This document shows, piece by piece, positions 8,142 through 16,883 of a stretch of DNA of 64,000 nt. Below the pieces are notes generated by a model. The model worked only from the letters and a program-made list of their open reading frames with translations, did not search any database and was not told the origin of the DNA. The number at the start of each line of letters is the position of its first letter. Position 1 is the first letter of the stretch. Both the position numbers and the translations under genes were made by a program. Source of the stretch: Marinimicrococcus flavescens (GTDB taxonomy: Bacteria > Pseudomonadota > Alphaproteobacteria > Geminicoccales > Geminicoccaceae); assembly GCA_029211145.1 (NCBI GenBank), contig JARGEQ010000025.1, positions 1 to 64,000 on the forward strand, written 5' to 3'.

Positions 8142-8978
8142 TCAGCCCTTGCGGCCGCGCAGATGCGGGTTCATGGCGTCGTTGAGCCCCTCGCCGATGA
8201 GGTTGATGGCGAGCACCGTGACCAGGATGGCCACGCCCGGAAAGACGCTCATCCACCAGGCCTCGCGCAGCATGGTGCGGGCAGCCCCGATCATGAAGCC
8301 CCAGCTCATCATGTTGCGGTCGCCCAGGCCCAGGAAGGAGAGCGAGCTTTCCGTCAGGATCGCGGTCGCCACCATGAGGGAGGCGGTGACGATGATCGGC
8401 GAGAGGGTGTTGGGGAGGATCTGCGTGAGCATGATCCGCGGCCCGCTCTGGCCGACCACGACGGCTGCCTGGACGAACTCGCGCGAGCGCAGGCTCATGA
8501 ACTCGCCGCGCACCAGACGCGCCACCGGCGGCCATGAGACGATGGCGATGGCCAGCGTGATCGAGGTGATGGTGGGGTTGAAGATCGCCACCAGGACGAT
8601 CGCCATGGCGAAGGCCGGGATGGTCTGGAAGAACTCGGTGAAGCGCATCAGCAGATCGTCGATGCGCCCGCCATAGAAGCCGGCGAGCGCGCCGATCGAG
8701 ACGCCGATGACGACGGCCACGGCAGTCGAGACGACGCCGATGAGCAGCGAGACCCGGGCCCCGTAGGCAAGCCCGGCGGCGATGTCGCGGCCGAGCATGT
8801 CGGTGCCGAGCGGGAAGGCGGGATCCTCGAACGGCCCGAGCAGCGGCTCGCCGACCCCCTGCCAGGGGCTCACGGGGTAGATCAGCGGTGCGAGCAGCGC
8901 CAGCAGCAGCACCATCCCGAGAATGGCGAGGCCGACCAGGGCGCCGTAATGCTGGGCGTAGCGGCGAAAGAACGTCAT
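8142..8978 (-). CDS. Peptide ABC transporter permease (DppC type)
   Basis: This 278-aa inner-membrane permease has the typical DppC layout: a hydrophobic N-terminal span, the short N-terminal OppC region ending near LGTDMLGRD, then a five-helix BPD domain with the EAA-type coupling loop (EFVQAAVVVGQSGPRIM). MTFFRRYAQHY at 8978 is taken as the start; the longer frame upstream is inside the preceding permease gene. The gap to that gene is 7 bases and to the ATPase gene 15 bases, so all are one operon. Confidence 0.93.
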   Translation of the reverse strand: MTFFRRYAQHYGALVGLAILGMVLLLALLAPLIYPVSPWQGVGEPLLGPFEDPAFPLGTDMLGRDIAAGLAYGARVSLLIGVVSTAVAVVIGVSIGALAGFYGGRIDDLLMRFTEFFQTIPAFAMAIVLVAIFNPTITSITLAIAIVSWPPVARLVRGEFMSLRSREFVQAAVVVGQSGPRIMLTQILPNTLSPIIVTASLMVATAILTESSLSFLGLGDRNMMSWGFMIGAARTMLREAWWMSVFPGVAILVTVLAINLIGEGLNDAMNPHLRGRKG

Positions 8979-8985
8979 CGGCGGC

Positions 8986-9963
8986 TCATCCTGCGGCTTC
9001 GATGCGCGGGTCGACGATCCGGTAGAGCAGATCGGCCACGAGATTGACGGTGACGACGACGGCGGCGGTGACCAGGAACACGCCGAGCAGGACCGGGTAG
9101 TCGCGCTGCAGCAGCGCATCGAACATCAGGCGGCCGATCCCCGGCCAGGCGAAGACGGTCTCGGTCAGGACCGCGCCGCCCACCAGCTGGCCTGCTTGGA
9201 TGCTGGCGAAGGTGAAGACCGGCAGGACGGCGTTGCGCAGCACGTGGCGGCGGATGATGCGTGCCTTGGGCACGCCCTTGGCCCGGGCCGTCTTGACGAA
9301 GTCGAGGCTCATCACCTCGAGCATCGAGGCGCGGGTCAGGCGGGTGTAGAGGGCGGTGAAGAAGAGGCCGAGCGTGACGGTCGGCAGGATCAGGTGGTAG
9401 GCGATGTCGGCGAACCGCGCCCAGCCGGTGTAGTCCGCGCCGATGCTCTCCATGTCGAAGGGCGGCAGCCAGTCGAGATGGATCGAGAACACCAGCACCG
9501 CCATCAGCGCCACCCAGAAGAGCGGCGTGGCGTAGAAGATCAGCGCGCCGGTCATGATCAGGCTGTCGGCGAGCGTGCCGCGCTTGTAGGCGGCGAGCAC
9601 GCCTAGAACGACACCGAGCAGGAGCGAGAACAGGAAGGCGCTGGCGGTGAGCAGCAGCGTCGCCGGCAAACGCTCCATGATGAGCTCGGCCACCGGCACG
9701 TTGTTGCGGTAGGAGAAGCCCAGATCGCCGGTGAGCACGTTGCCCAGATAGGTCACGAGCTGCCACCACAGCGGCTGATCGAGGCCGAACTGGGCGCGCA
9801 GCTGGGCGATGAACTTCTCGTCCCCGGCGCCGGCCTCGCCGGCCATCACCGCCGCCGGATCGCCCGGTGCGAGATGGATCAGGAGAAAGTTCAAGATTAC
9901 CACGCCGAGGACCACGAACGCGGCCTTGATCAGGCGTTGAAACAGGAAATCGAGCGTCTTCAA
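8986..9963 (-). CDS. Peptide ABC transporter permease (DppB type)
   Basis: This 325-aa permease has the DppB signatures: an N-terminal helix followed by HLAPGDPA, the periplasmic GLDQPLWWQ region, five further membrane segments, and the EAA-like loop DFVKTARAKGVPKARII. No ATG is available. TTG 9963 (reading LKTLDFLFQRL) gives the usual DppB N-terminus. The alternative TTG at 10005 adds 14 residues and lies in the loop of the hairpin at 9994-10017, so it is less likely. The preceding binding-protein gene ends 91 bases before the chosen start. Confidence 0.9.
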   Translation of the reverse strand: MKTLDFLFQRLIKAAFVVLGVVILNFLLIHLAPGDPAAVMAGEAGAGDEKFIAQLRAQFGLDQPLWWQLVTYLGNVLTGDLGFSYRNNVPVAELIMERLPATLLLTASAFLFSLLLGVVLGVLAAYKRGTLADSLIMTGALIFYATPLFWVALMAVLVFSIHLDWLPPFDMESIGADYTGWARFADIAYHLILPTVTLGLFFTALYTRLTRASMLEVMSLDFVKTARAKGVPKARIIRRHVLRNAVLPVFTFASIQAGQLVGGAVLTETVFAWPGIGRLMFDALLQRDYPVLLGVFLVTAAVVVTVNLVADLLYRIVDPRIEAAG

Positions 9964-9993
9964 GGGTTCGTTCCCGGCGGTCGCGGAGCGGAA

Positions 9994-10017
9994 CGGGGGG
10001 CGCAATGCCGCCCCCCG
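9994..10017 (-). other. Intercistronic hairpin between binding-protein and permease genes
   Basis: A perfect 9-bp stem of CGGGGGGCG (9994-10002) with CGCCCCCCG (10009-10017) closes a 6-base loop. It lies between the binding-protein stop and the permease start without a T-run. This is the classic place for a hairpin that protects the abundant binding-protein mRNA and lowers downstream expression. Confidence 0.6.
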
Positions 10018-10054
10018 CAGCCGGTCCTGGCGCGATGCGTGCGGTCTGCCGGCC

Positions 10055-11638
10055 TCACTGGGCCAGCCATACCTCGTCCATCGCCTCGTTGAGGCCGATC
10101 CCGGTGGTCACCAGGTTCCTCACCTTCTCGCGGCTGATGGTGACGTTGTGCATCTCGTAGAGCCAGCCGAGCGCCACCTCCTCGGTGAGGATCTTCTGCG
10201 CCTCGGCATAGGCCTTGGCCGCGTCCTCGGCCGAGACCGCGGACGCGCCGGCGAGCAGCAGCTCGTCGACCTTCGGGTTGCTGTAGCCCTGGTTGTTGCC
10301 GAAGGGCGTGCCCTTGATGATGTTGGCCGAGAGATAGTGGCGGGCCACGCCCAGCGCCGGATCACCATACTGGTAGGTGAAGTTGAAGGTCATGTCGAAG
10401 TCCCACTCGGAGAGGGCCTGCGACCAGCCGCCGGGATCGACGCCCTGGATCGAGACCTTGAAGCCGAGCTGCTCGACCTGCTGCTTGACGTACTCCGCGA
10501 GCCGGTCCCACTGCGAGCCGTAGGGAATCGGCATCAGCCGCACGGTGTGCTCGGCGGGCTTCACCCCTGCCTCGTCCAGCAGCGCCTTGGCCTTCGCCAT
10601 GTCGAAGGGGTAGGCCGCGACGTCCTGGGAATGGAAGCGGGTGGTGGAGGCGACCGGGCTGGTGGCGGGCTTACCCAGGCCGAAGAACACGTTCTTGACG
10701 ATGAACTCGCGGTCCAGCGCGTGCATCACCGCCTGGCGCACCCGCTTCTCGTCGAGCGGCGCCTTGCGCGTGTTCATCTGCAAGAAGACGACCGGCGAGT
10801 ACATCTCCCAGCCGGCGGTGGTGGTCTCCACCCCGTCGAGCTTGGCGAGACGCCGCACCGCGAAGCCCTCGACGTCGCCGCCGCGCAGCACGTCCACGGC
10901 GCCCTTCTCGAAGGCCACCGCGCGCGAGGCCGCGTCGGGAATGATGCGGAAATAGAGCTCGTCGAGATAGGGCTGGCCGGGCTTCCAATAGTCCTCGTTC
11001 TTCACGAGGTGGATGTAGGAGCCGCGCTTCCACTCCTCGAGCTTGAACGGTCCGGTGCCGATCGGCGTCTGGTTGGCAGGGTTGGTGCGGTAGTCGGTGC
11101 CTTCGTAGATGTGCTTGGGCACCACCGGGAAGGAGCTCAGCTCGAAGGCGTAGAGGAAGGCGGAGAAGGGCTTCTTGAGCTGGAAGACCACTTTGCCGGG
11201 AGCTGGCGAGGCGATGCTCTCGACATAGGTGTTGGCGATGTAGCGCCAGCGGGGATGAGCCTCGCGCAGGAACTTGTCGGCGGTGAACACGACGTCCTCG
11301 GCCGTGAACGGCTGGCCGTCATGCCACTTCACATTGTCCTGCAGGGTGAAGGTGTAGGTGAGGCCATCCTCGGACACGTCCCACGCCTTGGCGAGCGAGG
11401 GGAGGACTTCGAGCCCTGTGCCATAGGTCAGCAGGCTCTGATAGATCTGGCCGCCGACATAGAGCGTGGGTCCCTGGGTGTTGAGGCCCACCATCAAGAT
11501 GGGAGGCTCGGGCTGGGCGATCATGTTGAGCGTGCCGCCCGCGACAGGCGTCTTCGCCTCCTCGGCCTGCACGCCGGTGATCGCGGCGAGCCCCACGAGT
11601 CCGGCGAGACCCAGCGCCAGCCTGCTGATCTTCTTCAT
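10055..11638 (-). CDS. Peptide ABC transporter substrate-binding protein (family 5)
   Basis: This is a 527-aa periplasmic receptor. The Sec signal peptide is MKKISRLALGLAGLVGLAAI with cleavage near GVQA-EE. The SBP_bac_5 domain is recognised by AWDVSEDGLTYTFTLQ, the NVKWHDGQPFTAEDVVF block and PIGTGPFKLEEWKRG. Start ATG 11638 gives a clean signal peptide; the frame is open for ~80 codons upstream but without a plausible leader. It is the first gene of the minus-strand operon and is followed by a hairpin and then the permease genes. The ligand is unknown; peptides or carbamoylated amino acids would fit the downstream amidohydrolase. Confidence 0.95.
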   Translation of the reverse strand: MKKISRLALGLAGLVGLAAITGVQAEEAKTPVAGGTLNMIAQPEPPILMVGLNTQGPTLYVGGQIYQSLLTYGTGLEVLPSLAKAWDVSEDGLTYTFTLQDNVKWHDGQPFTAEDVVFTADKFLREAHPRWRYIANTYVESIASPAPGKVVFQLKKPFSAFLYAFELSSFPVVPKHIYEGTDYRTNPANQTPIGTGPFKLEEWKRGSYIHLVKNEDYWKPGQPYLDELYFRIIPDAASRAVAFEKGAVDVLRGGDVEGFAVRRLAKLDGVETTTAGWEMYSPVVFLQMNTRKAPLDEKRVRQAVMHALDREFIVKNVFFGLGKPATSPVASTTRFHSQDVAAYPFDMAKAKALLDEAGVKPAEHTVRLMPIPYGSQWDRLAEYVKQQVEQLGFKVSIQGVDPGGWSQALSEWDFDMTFNFTYQYGDPALGVARHYLSANIIKGTPFGNNQGYSNPKVDELLLAGASAVSAEDAAKAYAEAQKILTEEVALGWLYEMHNVTISREKVRNLVTTGIGLNEAMDEVWLAQ

Positions 11639-11681
11639 GCGGTGTTCCTTTTGATTCCCCGATCGATGCCGATCATTGCAG

Positions 11682-11693
11682 CGTCTTAAGACG
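11682..11693. promoter_or_regulatory. 12-bp perfect palindrome in the 5' leader of the peptide operon
   Basis: CGTCTTAAGACG at 11682-11693 lies 44 bases before the binding-protein start codon. It could be an operator for the GntR protein encoded in this operon. GntR operators are short palindromes, but this assignment is inference. Confidence 0.35.
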
Positions 11694-11853
11694 AAAGGAC
11701 TAGTGTTCGCTTCCTTGCCATAAATCGTGTGCCCGCCATCGCCACGGCCGACCTGCGCACGCTGGGCGGGGTTCGCATGGACGTGCCGTTCCCGTCGCTG
11801 CTCGGTCCGTTGCCGTGGCCGAAGAAGCTGCATGACGCGTCGAGCTCGGCGCG

Positions 11854-11881
11854 AGTATGATGCATCATCGTTCCCTGTCAA
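11854..11881 (-). promoter_or_regulatory. Sigma70-like promoter with operator palindrome in its spacer
   Basis: On the minus strand TTGACA (11881-11876) is followed after 16 bases by CATACT (11859-11854). The palindrome ATGATGCATCAT (11857-11868) fills the spacer and touches the -10 box, a classic repressor position. It would drive the binding-protein operon with a ~200-base leader. The gene-free stretch 11639-11941 holds this promoter, the palindrome at 11682 and nothing else recognisable; the 60-codon frame inside it looks accidental. Confidence 0.5.
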
Positions 11882-11941
11882 CGGACCCGCCGCAGCTATT
11901 CGTGGCGTGCCCGGAGCAGGGGTGGAGCGCTGGCGGCCGCC

Positions 11942-12550
11942 TCAGTTCCGGCGGAATACCACGCTCAAATTGTTGGCCGGCATCGTGGTGACCGCGGGAG
12001 GAGAGAAGCCGGTGGCGCTGGCCAGCGCCGCCACCTCCTCGAGGTCACGCACACCCCATGCCGGGTCGCGCTGGCGCAGGCTCTCGTCGAACGCCGCGTT
12101 GCTGGGCGCGGTGTGGGCGCCGTGCCGCCGGAAGGGGCCGTAGAGATAGAGCGGCGCTCCCGGCGGCAGGATGGCGCCCGCCCCCCTCACCAGCCCAACG
12201 GCAGCGCTCCAGGGAGCGATGTGGATCATGTTGATGCACAGGACGGCGTCGGCCGCGGCAAGCGGCCAGTCGGGCGCTGCCGCATCGATGTCCAGTGGCG
12301 GGCGAAGGTTGGCGAGCCCCTCGACCTTCGCCCACGCCGCCACGCTCGAGCGCGCCTGCGGGTCCGGATCGGAGGGCTGGAAGGTGAGGCCCGGCAAGGC
12401 CGCGGCGAAATGCACGACATGCTCGCCCGACCCGCTCGCCACCTCCAGCACGAGGCCGCTTGCCGGCAGCACCTGGCACAGCACCGCCAGAATGGCGTCG
12501 CGGTTGCGGAGCGTGGCGGGCGCATGGAGGCGGTCGTCGTTCACGGGCAC
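11942..12550 (-). CDS. DUF938-family SAM-dependent methyltransferase-like protein
   Basis: This 202-aa protein matches the DUF938 family: an opening around HAPATLRNRDAIL, the SAM-binding loop LEVASGSGEHVVHFA near residues 30-45, the phrase FQPSDPDP, and later INMIHIAPW and LYLYGPF. The family folds like Rossmann methyltransferases; its substrate is not established. GTG 12550 is preferred because AGGA lies 5 bases before it; an in-frame GTG at 12544 would also work. The neighbouring cobW-type gene is 74 bases away on the same strand. Confidence 0.88.
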   Translation of the reverse strand: MPVNDDRLHAPATLRNRDAILAVLCQVLPASGLVLEVASGSGEHVVHFAAALPGLTFQPSDPDPQARSSVAAWAKVEGLANLRPPLDIDAAAPDWPLAAADAVLCINMIHIAPWSAAVGLVRGAGAILPPGAPLYLYGPFRRHGAHTAPSNAAFDESLRQRDPAWGVRDLEEVAALASATGFSPPAVTTMPANNLSVVFRRN

Positions 12551-12624
12551 CTTTGTCCTGCTCGTCGGCACGGGCGAGGCCGGATGAAGCCCGCGACGGG
12601 TCCGTCCGTCAACGGCGGCGGGCT

Positions 12625-13674
12625 TCAGGCCGGGGCAGCCACCCTGGCGGTCAGGCCGAGAAAGGCGCGGAACGAGCGCTCGACGAGGGCCGGCTCGAGG
12701 TTGCGCGCGATCACCACCAGCCGGGTGCGCGCCTCGTCCGGCCAGCGCTCCAGATGCTCGGGCCGGTGAACGGTGTGCTGCACGCCCTGCACCACCACCG
12801 GCCGCTCGACCCCGGCGATGTCGAGCAGGCCCTTGACCCGCAGGATCTCCGATCCGTGGCGGTTGAGGAGCATCGTGAGCCACAGCCCGAACGCGGCCCA
12901 GTCGACCGGCTCGTCGGCGGTCAGGCAGAAGGCCCGGATCTCGCCGTGGCGGCTTCTGTCCACATGGTGGTGGCCGTGCTCCGCCACGGCGTGGCTCGTC
13001 TCGGCGGCAAGCCAGCGGCGCACCTCGGCACTGCGGCCCTCGAGATCGTGCACGTCCTGGAGGAGCAGCAGTTCGGGCGCAGCACTCTCCATGTCGGAGC
13101 GGTGAAACAGGGCGGTGGGGTTGAGCTCATGCAGCCGCCGCTCGAGCGCGTCGATGGCATCGGTTGCCGCAAGATCGGTCTTGCTCACCACGATCCGGTC
13201 GGCCACCGCCGCCTGGCGCAGCGCCTCGGGGAAGCCGTCGAGGTTGTGGAGGCCGTCCACGGCGTCGACGACGGTCACCACGTTGCCGAGCCGCACATGG
13301 TGGCGCAGCGAGGGCTCGGCCTGGAGCGTGGCGACGATGGGGGCGGGATCGGCAAGGCCGGTGGTCTCGATCACCAGCCGTGAGAAGGCGGGCACCTCAC
13401 CGCGCCGCATCTTGCCCATGAGCCCGCCGATGGCATCGCGCAGGTCGCCGCGGATGGTGCAGCAAACGCAGCCGCTCTTGAGCAGCACCACCTCCTCGTC
13501 GACCTCCTCGACGAGCAGATGATCGAGCCCCACCTCGCCGAACTCGTTGATGAGCACGGCGGTGTCGGTGAGCGAGGGGAGGGAGAGCAGGCGCTTGAGG
13601 AGGCTTGTCTTGCCGGAGCCCAGGAAGCCCGTGAGCAGGTTGACGGTGACCGGCTCGCCCCAGCCCCCGCTCAT
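12625..13674 (-). CDS. CobW/COG0523-family GTPase (putative metallochaperone)
   Basis: This 349-aa G3E GTPase has the P-loop LLTGFLGSGKTSLL (residues 13-26), the metal-binding GCVCC motif near residue 72, the TTGLADPAPI block, and a His-rich stretch (EHGHHHVDRSRH) before the CobW C-terminal domain (REIL-like RVKGLLDIAG). COG0523 proteins deliver zinc, cobalt or other metals to client enzymes. The small downstream-type partner (13671-13979) overlaps its start by 4 bases. Nearby zinc-type hydrolases (the deacetylase, and the M20 enzyme further on) are possible clients, by inference. Confidence 0.92.
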   Translation of the reverse strand: MSGGWGEPVTVNLLTGFLGSGKTSLLKRLLSLPSLTDTAVLINEFGEVGLDHLLVEEVDEEVVLLKSGCVCCTIRGDLRDAIGGLMGKMRRGEVPAFSRLVIETTGLADPAPIVATLQAEPSLRHHVRLGNVVTVVDAVDGLHNLDGFPEALRQAAVADRIVVSKTDLAATDAIDALERRLHELNPTALFHRSDMESAAPELLLLQDVHDLEGRSAEVRRWLAAETSHAVAEHGHHHVDRSRHGEIRAFCLTADEPVDWAAFGLWLTMLLNRHGSEILRVKGLLDIAGVERPVVVQGVQHTVHRPEHLERWPDEARTRLVVIARNLEPALVERSFRAFLGLTARVAAPA

Positions 13675-13979
13675 CGCCGCGCCGCCAGATGCTCGACCCG
13701 CTCGATCACCGCCGGGTCGAGCGGATCGCAGGGCCGCCCCGCGAGCTTCTCGGCGGTGGGCCAGACGGCGCCCAGGTGGCCCACCACGGCACTCTTGCCG
13801 GTGCGGCCGGCAAGGGTGAAGCGGTCGGCCCATGGGGTGAGCTTCAGGCCGAACAGGCCCAGCACGGTGTTGGCGACGCGGGCGCGGTGCGCGCGGTCGG
13901 CCTGCCGGCTCACCGGGGTCGCGCCCGGATCGTCGGTCCAGTGGGCCTCCAGCCCGAAGATCCCGCAAAGCCCGCACAT
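13671..13979 (-). CDS. Small conserved protein paired with the CobW GTPase
   Basis: This 102-aa protein begins MCGLCGIFG, with Cys2 and Cys5, and continues with HWTDDPG and a C-terminal GRPCDPLDPAVIE block. Small proteins of this type are commonly encoded beside CobW/COG0523 genes; their role is not known. The N-terminal Cys pair and the later Cys could bind metal. Its stop overlaps the CobW start (ATGA), so the two are translationally coupled. Confidence 0.75.
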   Translation of the reverse strand: MCGLCGIFGLEAHWTDDPGATPVSRQADRAHRARVANTVLGLFGLKLTPWADRFTLAGRTGKSAVVGHLGAVWPTAEKLAGRPCDPLDPAVIERVEHLAARR

Positions 13980-13998
13980 CGCGTCGCCACTCCTCCTG

Positions 13999-14898
13999 CT
14001 ACGACTGCGGCCGCGCGCTGCCGCTCCGGGGGAAGCGCCTGGCGAAGTCGTCGGCGATCTCCTCCATCGGCACGAACCTCACGCCCGGGAAGCGGCTCAT
14101 GTGGGCAAAGAGGCGCTCGAGCATCATCAGGACCTGGGGCTTGCCCGAGACGTCGGGATGGATGGTGAGCGGGAAGACGGCGTAGTCGTACTCGCGGTAG
14201 ACCCAGTCGAACTGCTCGCGCCAGATGTCCTCGATATCGCGGGGGTTGACGAAGCCGTGGCTGTTGGGGGCGGCCTTCATGAACATCATCGGCGGCAGGT
14301 CGTCGAGATACCAGGAGGCCGGGATCTCGATGAGGTCCGTCTCCTTGCCGCGCTGGAACGGCTTCATCCAGGCGCTGGGATGCTGCGAATAGTCGATCTT
14401 GGTCCAGCTGTCGCCGACCCGCGCATAATAGGGGTGGTAGTCGTTGTGCATCAGGCTGTGGTCGTACTTGATGCCCTTCTTCAAGAGCAGCTCGTTGGTC
14501 TTGGCGCCGAACTCCCACCACGGCGCCACGTAGCCGCGGGGACGCTTGCCACAGAGCTTCTCGATCACCTCGATGCACTTGTCGAAGATCGCCTCCTCCT
14601 GCTCGGGGGTCATGGCGATCGGGTTCTCGTGGCTGTAGCCGTGCATGCCGATCTCGTGCCCGGCCTCGGCCACCGCCTTCATCTGCTCGGGAAAGCTCTC
14701 GATGGAGTGGCCGGGGATAAACCAGGTGGTCTTGATGCCCCAGCGGTCGAACAGGCGCAGCAGGCGCATGGAGCCCACCTCGCCCGAGAACACGCCGCGG
14801 CTGATGTCGCAGGGGCTGTCCTCGCCGCCATAGGAGCCGAGCCAGCCCGCCACGGCGTCCACGTCGACGCCGAACGAGACGAAGATTTCCTTGGCCAT
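13999..14898 (-). CDS. Polysaccharide-deacetylase-family protein (HpPgdA / cyclic-imidase type)
   Basis: This 299-aa protein has a NodB-type fold. The N-terminal [16 protein letters not shown] holds the metal-binding Asp, HGYSHENP gives the H-x-x-x-H pair, and [18 protein letters not shown] and the HPDVSG segment complete the family pattern. The subfamily includes Helicobacter PgdA and, to my knowledge, the Pseudomonas cyclic imide hydrolase, so the substrate may be a cyclic imide rather than peptidoglycan. There is no signal peptide, which favours the small-molecule reading. The start is MAKEIFVSF. The asparaginase gene just upstream (37-base gap) fits an amide-nitrogen theme. Confidence 0.88.
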   Translation of the reverse strand: MAKEIFVSFGVDVDAVAGWLGSYGGEDSPCDISRGVFSGEVGSMRLLRLFDRWGIKTTWFIPGHSIESFPEQMKAVAEAGHEIGMHGYSHENPIAMTPEQEEAIFDKCIEVIEKLCGKRPRGYVAPWWEFGAKTNELLLKKGIKYDHSLMHNDYHPYYARVGDSWTKIDYSQHPSAWMKPFQRGKETDLIEIPASWYLDDLPPMMFMKAAPNSHGFVNPRDIEDIWREQFDWVYREYDYAVFPLTIHPDVSGKPQVLMMLERLFAHMSRFPGVRFVPMEEIADDFARRFPRSGSARPQS

Positions 14899-14935
14899 CC
14901 GTCTGCTCTCCCTTTGTTCGCTGGGGCGAGGCGGC

Positions 14936-15925
14936 TCAGCCGGCCGCGCTCGCCACGATGTCGGCCAGCTCCCTCTCGCGCGGGCCGCCCAGCAGCACCG
15001 CAAGGAGGATCCGGGCCTTCAGGCCTGTCAAGTCGCCGGCGAAGATGGCACCGGCCCGCTCGAGATCCTTGCCGCCGCCGGCGCCGTAGACCGGCATGAC
15101 CCGGCCTTGCGGGCAGCGCGACGCGACCAGCACCGGCACGCCCCCGGCCACGGCCTCCCGGACCAGCTCGTTGACGGGCGGCGTGCCGTTGCCACGCCCG
15201 AAAGCCTCGAGCACGATGCCCCTGGCGCCGCTGTCGAGCGCGCAGCGCAGGAAGCGCGCGTCGCTGCCCATGACCAGACGGATCAGATCTACCGCCGGCT
15301 CGACGCGCTCGACCGGGAAGTGCCGGCGCAGCAGCGGCCGCTGCCGCACCACCACACGCCCTTCGTCGACGTCGCCGAGCTTGCCGTGCTCGGCCGACTG
15401 GAAGGTGCCGAGCCGCGAGGTGTGGAGCTTGGTGACGTCGCGCGCCCCGTGGATCTCCGAGGCGAACACAATCACCGCGCCCAGCCCGCGGGCCGTCGGG
15501 GAGGCTGCCACGCGGATCGCGTCGGCGAGGTTGCGCGGCCCGTCGGCGTCGGGCTCGTCGGCATGGCGCTGTGCGCCGGTGAAGACGACCGGCTTCTCGC
15601 TGTCGATCACCAGATCGGCGAGATACGCGCTCTCCTCCATGGTGTCGGTGCCGTGCGTCACCACCACGCCGGCCACGTCCGGCTCGGCGAGCAAGGTCGC
15701 CGCGCGCTGCGCCAGCCTGAAAGCGAGATCGAGATCGAAGAGGAAGCTGCCGACATTGCAGAACTGCTCGACCTCGACCCGCACCCCGTCGGGGAGTGCG
15801 AAGCCGCGCTCGGTCAGGCTGTTCAGCAGCTCGCTGCCGCTGGCCGCCGCCGCGACGTGGCCCTTTGCATGGTCGATCCGCGAGGCGATCGTGCCGCCGG
15901 TGCCGAGGATGATGACGCGTCTCAT
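14936..15925 (-). CDS. L-asparaginase-family amidohydrolase
   Basis: This 329-aa protein contains both asparaginase signatures: TGGTIAS at residues 9-15 with the nucleophile Thr12, and THGTDTMEE at 90-98 with the second catalytic Thr93-Asp94 pair. There is no signal peptide, so it is cytoplasmic. The family cleaves Asn or Gln side-chain amides, and some members act on other amides. It is 22 bases from the GntR gene and upstream of the imidase-type gene, probably in one transcript. Confidence 0.93.
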   Translation of the reverse strand: MRRVIILGTGGTIASRIDHAKGHVAAAASGSELLNSLTERGFALPDGVRVEVEQFCNVGSFLFDLDLAFRLAQRAATLLAEPDVAGVVVTHGTDTMEESAYLADLVIDSEKPVVFTGAQRHADEPDADGPRNLADAIRVAASPTARGLGAVIVFASEIHGARDVTKLHTSRLGTFQSAEHGKLGDVDEGRVVVRQRPLLRRHFPVERVEPAVDLIRLVMGSDARFLRCALDSGARGIVLEAFGRGNGTPPVNELVREAVAGGVPVLVASRCPQGRVMPVYGAGGGKDLERAGAIFAGDLTGLKARILLAVLLGGPRERELADIVASAAG

Positions 15926-15947
15926 GCCATGGTTCTCGCCGCTGCGG

Positions 15948-16742
15948 TCAGGCCAGGGTCTCGATGCGCACGCCCACGCGGTCGGCGGCGCGGCTCAGAT
16001 GGACCCGCATATAGTAGCCGGCGCCGTCGGGGTCGTGCATCTCCAGCGCCTTGAGGATCCGCTCATGCTCGATCACGGGCTCCCACAGCCGGCTGCGCCG
16101 CGCCAGCGGCAGGCGCTGACTCTCGAGCAGCACGCCGTGATAGGTGCGGTGCAGGTCGGCCAGCAGGCGGTTGCCAGAGAACTGCATGATCATCTGGTGG
16201 AACTCGAAGTCGCACTGCGCGCTGCCCACGAGATCCATGCCGCGCACCGCGTCCCTGAAGGAAGCGAGGTTCTCGCGCAGCCGGTCCAGCTCCGCCTGCT
16301 CGGCATGGATCGCCGCAAGGCCGGCGGCGTGCGACTCGGCGAGCTGGCGGAACTGGTAGACCTCCTGCGGCGTGTAGCGCGCGGAGAAACGCCAGGAGCC
16401 GATGCCCTCGCCGGCAGGCGCGGGGGCGCCGGGCTCGGCAGCCGCGACGAAGGTGCCGCGGGCCGGCTCGACCCGCACCATGCCCAGCGTGTCGAGGATC
16501 GAGAGCGCCTCGCGCAGCGCGGCGCGGCTCACCCCCAGCTCGCGGGCAAGGGCCCGCTGCGGCGGCAGCGCCGCACCCGGCGCCAGCTCGCCCGAGCGGA
16601 TCATGTTCTGGATCTGGCGGACGACCGTCTGGGTCACCTGCCCGCGCTGGCCGGGCAGGGGAACGATCCCCGGACTGGCCGGACCGGTCGGGCCGCTGTC
16701 AGCGGCTCCTGTCATGTTCTCGTGTCTTTCGAGCATGCCCAT
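15948..16742 (-). CDS. GntR-family transcriptional regulator (FadR/FCD)
   Basis: This 264-aa regulator has an N-terminal winged helix (LPPQRALARELGVSRAALREALSIL near residues 58-85, written here with gaps implied by the family pattern) and a C-terminal FCD domain with DFEFHQMIM and EHERILKALEMHD, the metal-binding Asp/His set. ATG 16742 is the first start; ATGs at 16736 and 16715 remain possible. It is divergent from the ABC operon starting at 16884 and probably regulates that operon and its own run from the shared 141-base region. Confidence 0.9.
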   Translation of the reverse strand: MGMLERHENMTGAADSGPTGPASPGIVPLPGQRGQVTQTVVRQIQNMIRSGELAPGAALPPQRALARELGVSRAALREALSILDTLGMVRVEPARGTFVAAAEPGAPAPAGEGIGSWRFSARYTPQEVYQFRQLAESHAAGLAAIHAEQAELDRLRENLASFRDAVRGMDLVGSAQCDFEFHQMIMQFSGNRLLADLHRTYHGVLLESQRLPLARRSRLWEPVIEHERILKALEMHDPDGAGYYMRVHLSRAADRVGVRIETLA

Positions 16743-16883
16743 GGGCGTGACCTTCGTGCATATTCCTTCTTGACGTCAAGCTCGAGCGCTATGCTATTTC
16801 GATGGGAAAATAGCGGAAGCGAGGTCCGACCACGTCCATTGGCCTGACCAGTCCGCAAGCCACACAAAGTGGGGAGGCGAGGC
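16743..16883. promoter_or_regulatory. Divergent regulatory region between GntR gene and ABC operon
   Basis: This is the only space between two divergent operons. It is less G+C-rich than its surroundings. On the plus strand TTGACG at 16770-16775 followed after 18 bases by CTATTT is a possible weak promoter. TGGCCTGACCA near 16837 has the TGG-N5-CCA look of a GntR-type site. No single operator can be assigned. Confidence 0.4.

Noticed and set aside
6849-8537. 562-codon plus-strand frame
   Set aside because: It is antisense to the fused ATPase gene and the DppC-type permease; no domain recognisable.
9964-10005. Longer N-terminus for the DppB-type permease from TTG 10005
   Set aside because: That codon lies in the loop of a 9-bp hairpin and the extra residues do not match the family.
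11686-11868. 60-codon frame upstream of the first binding-protein gene
   Set aside because: Its ATG is part of the operator palindrome and its sequence is not protein-like; treated as leader RNA.
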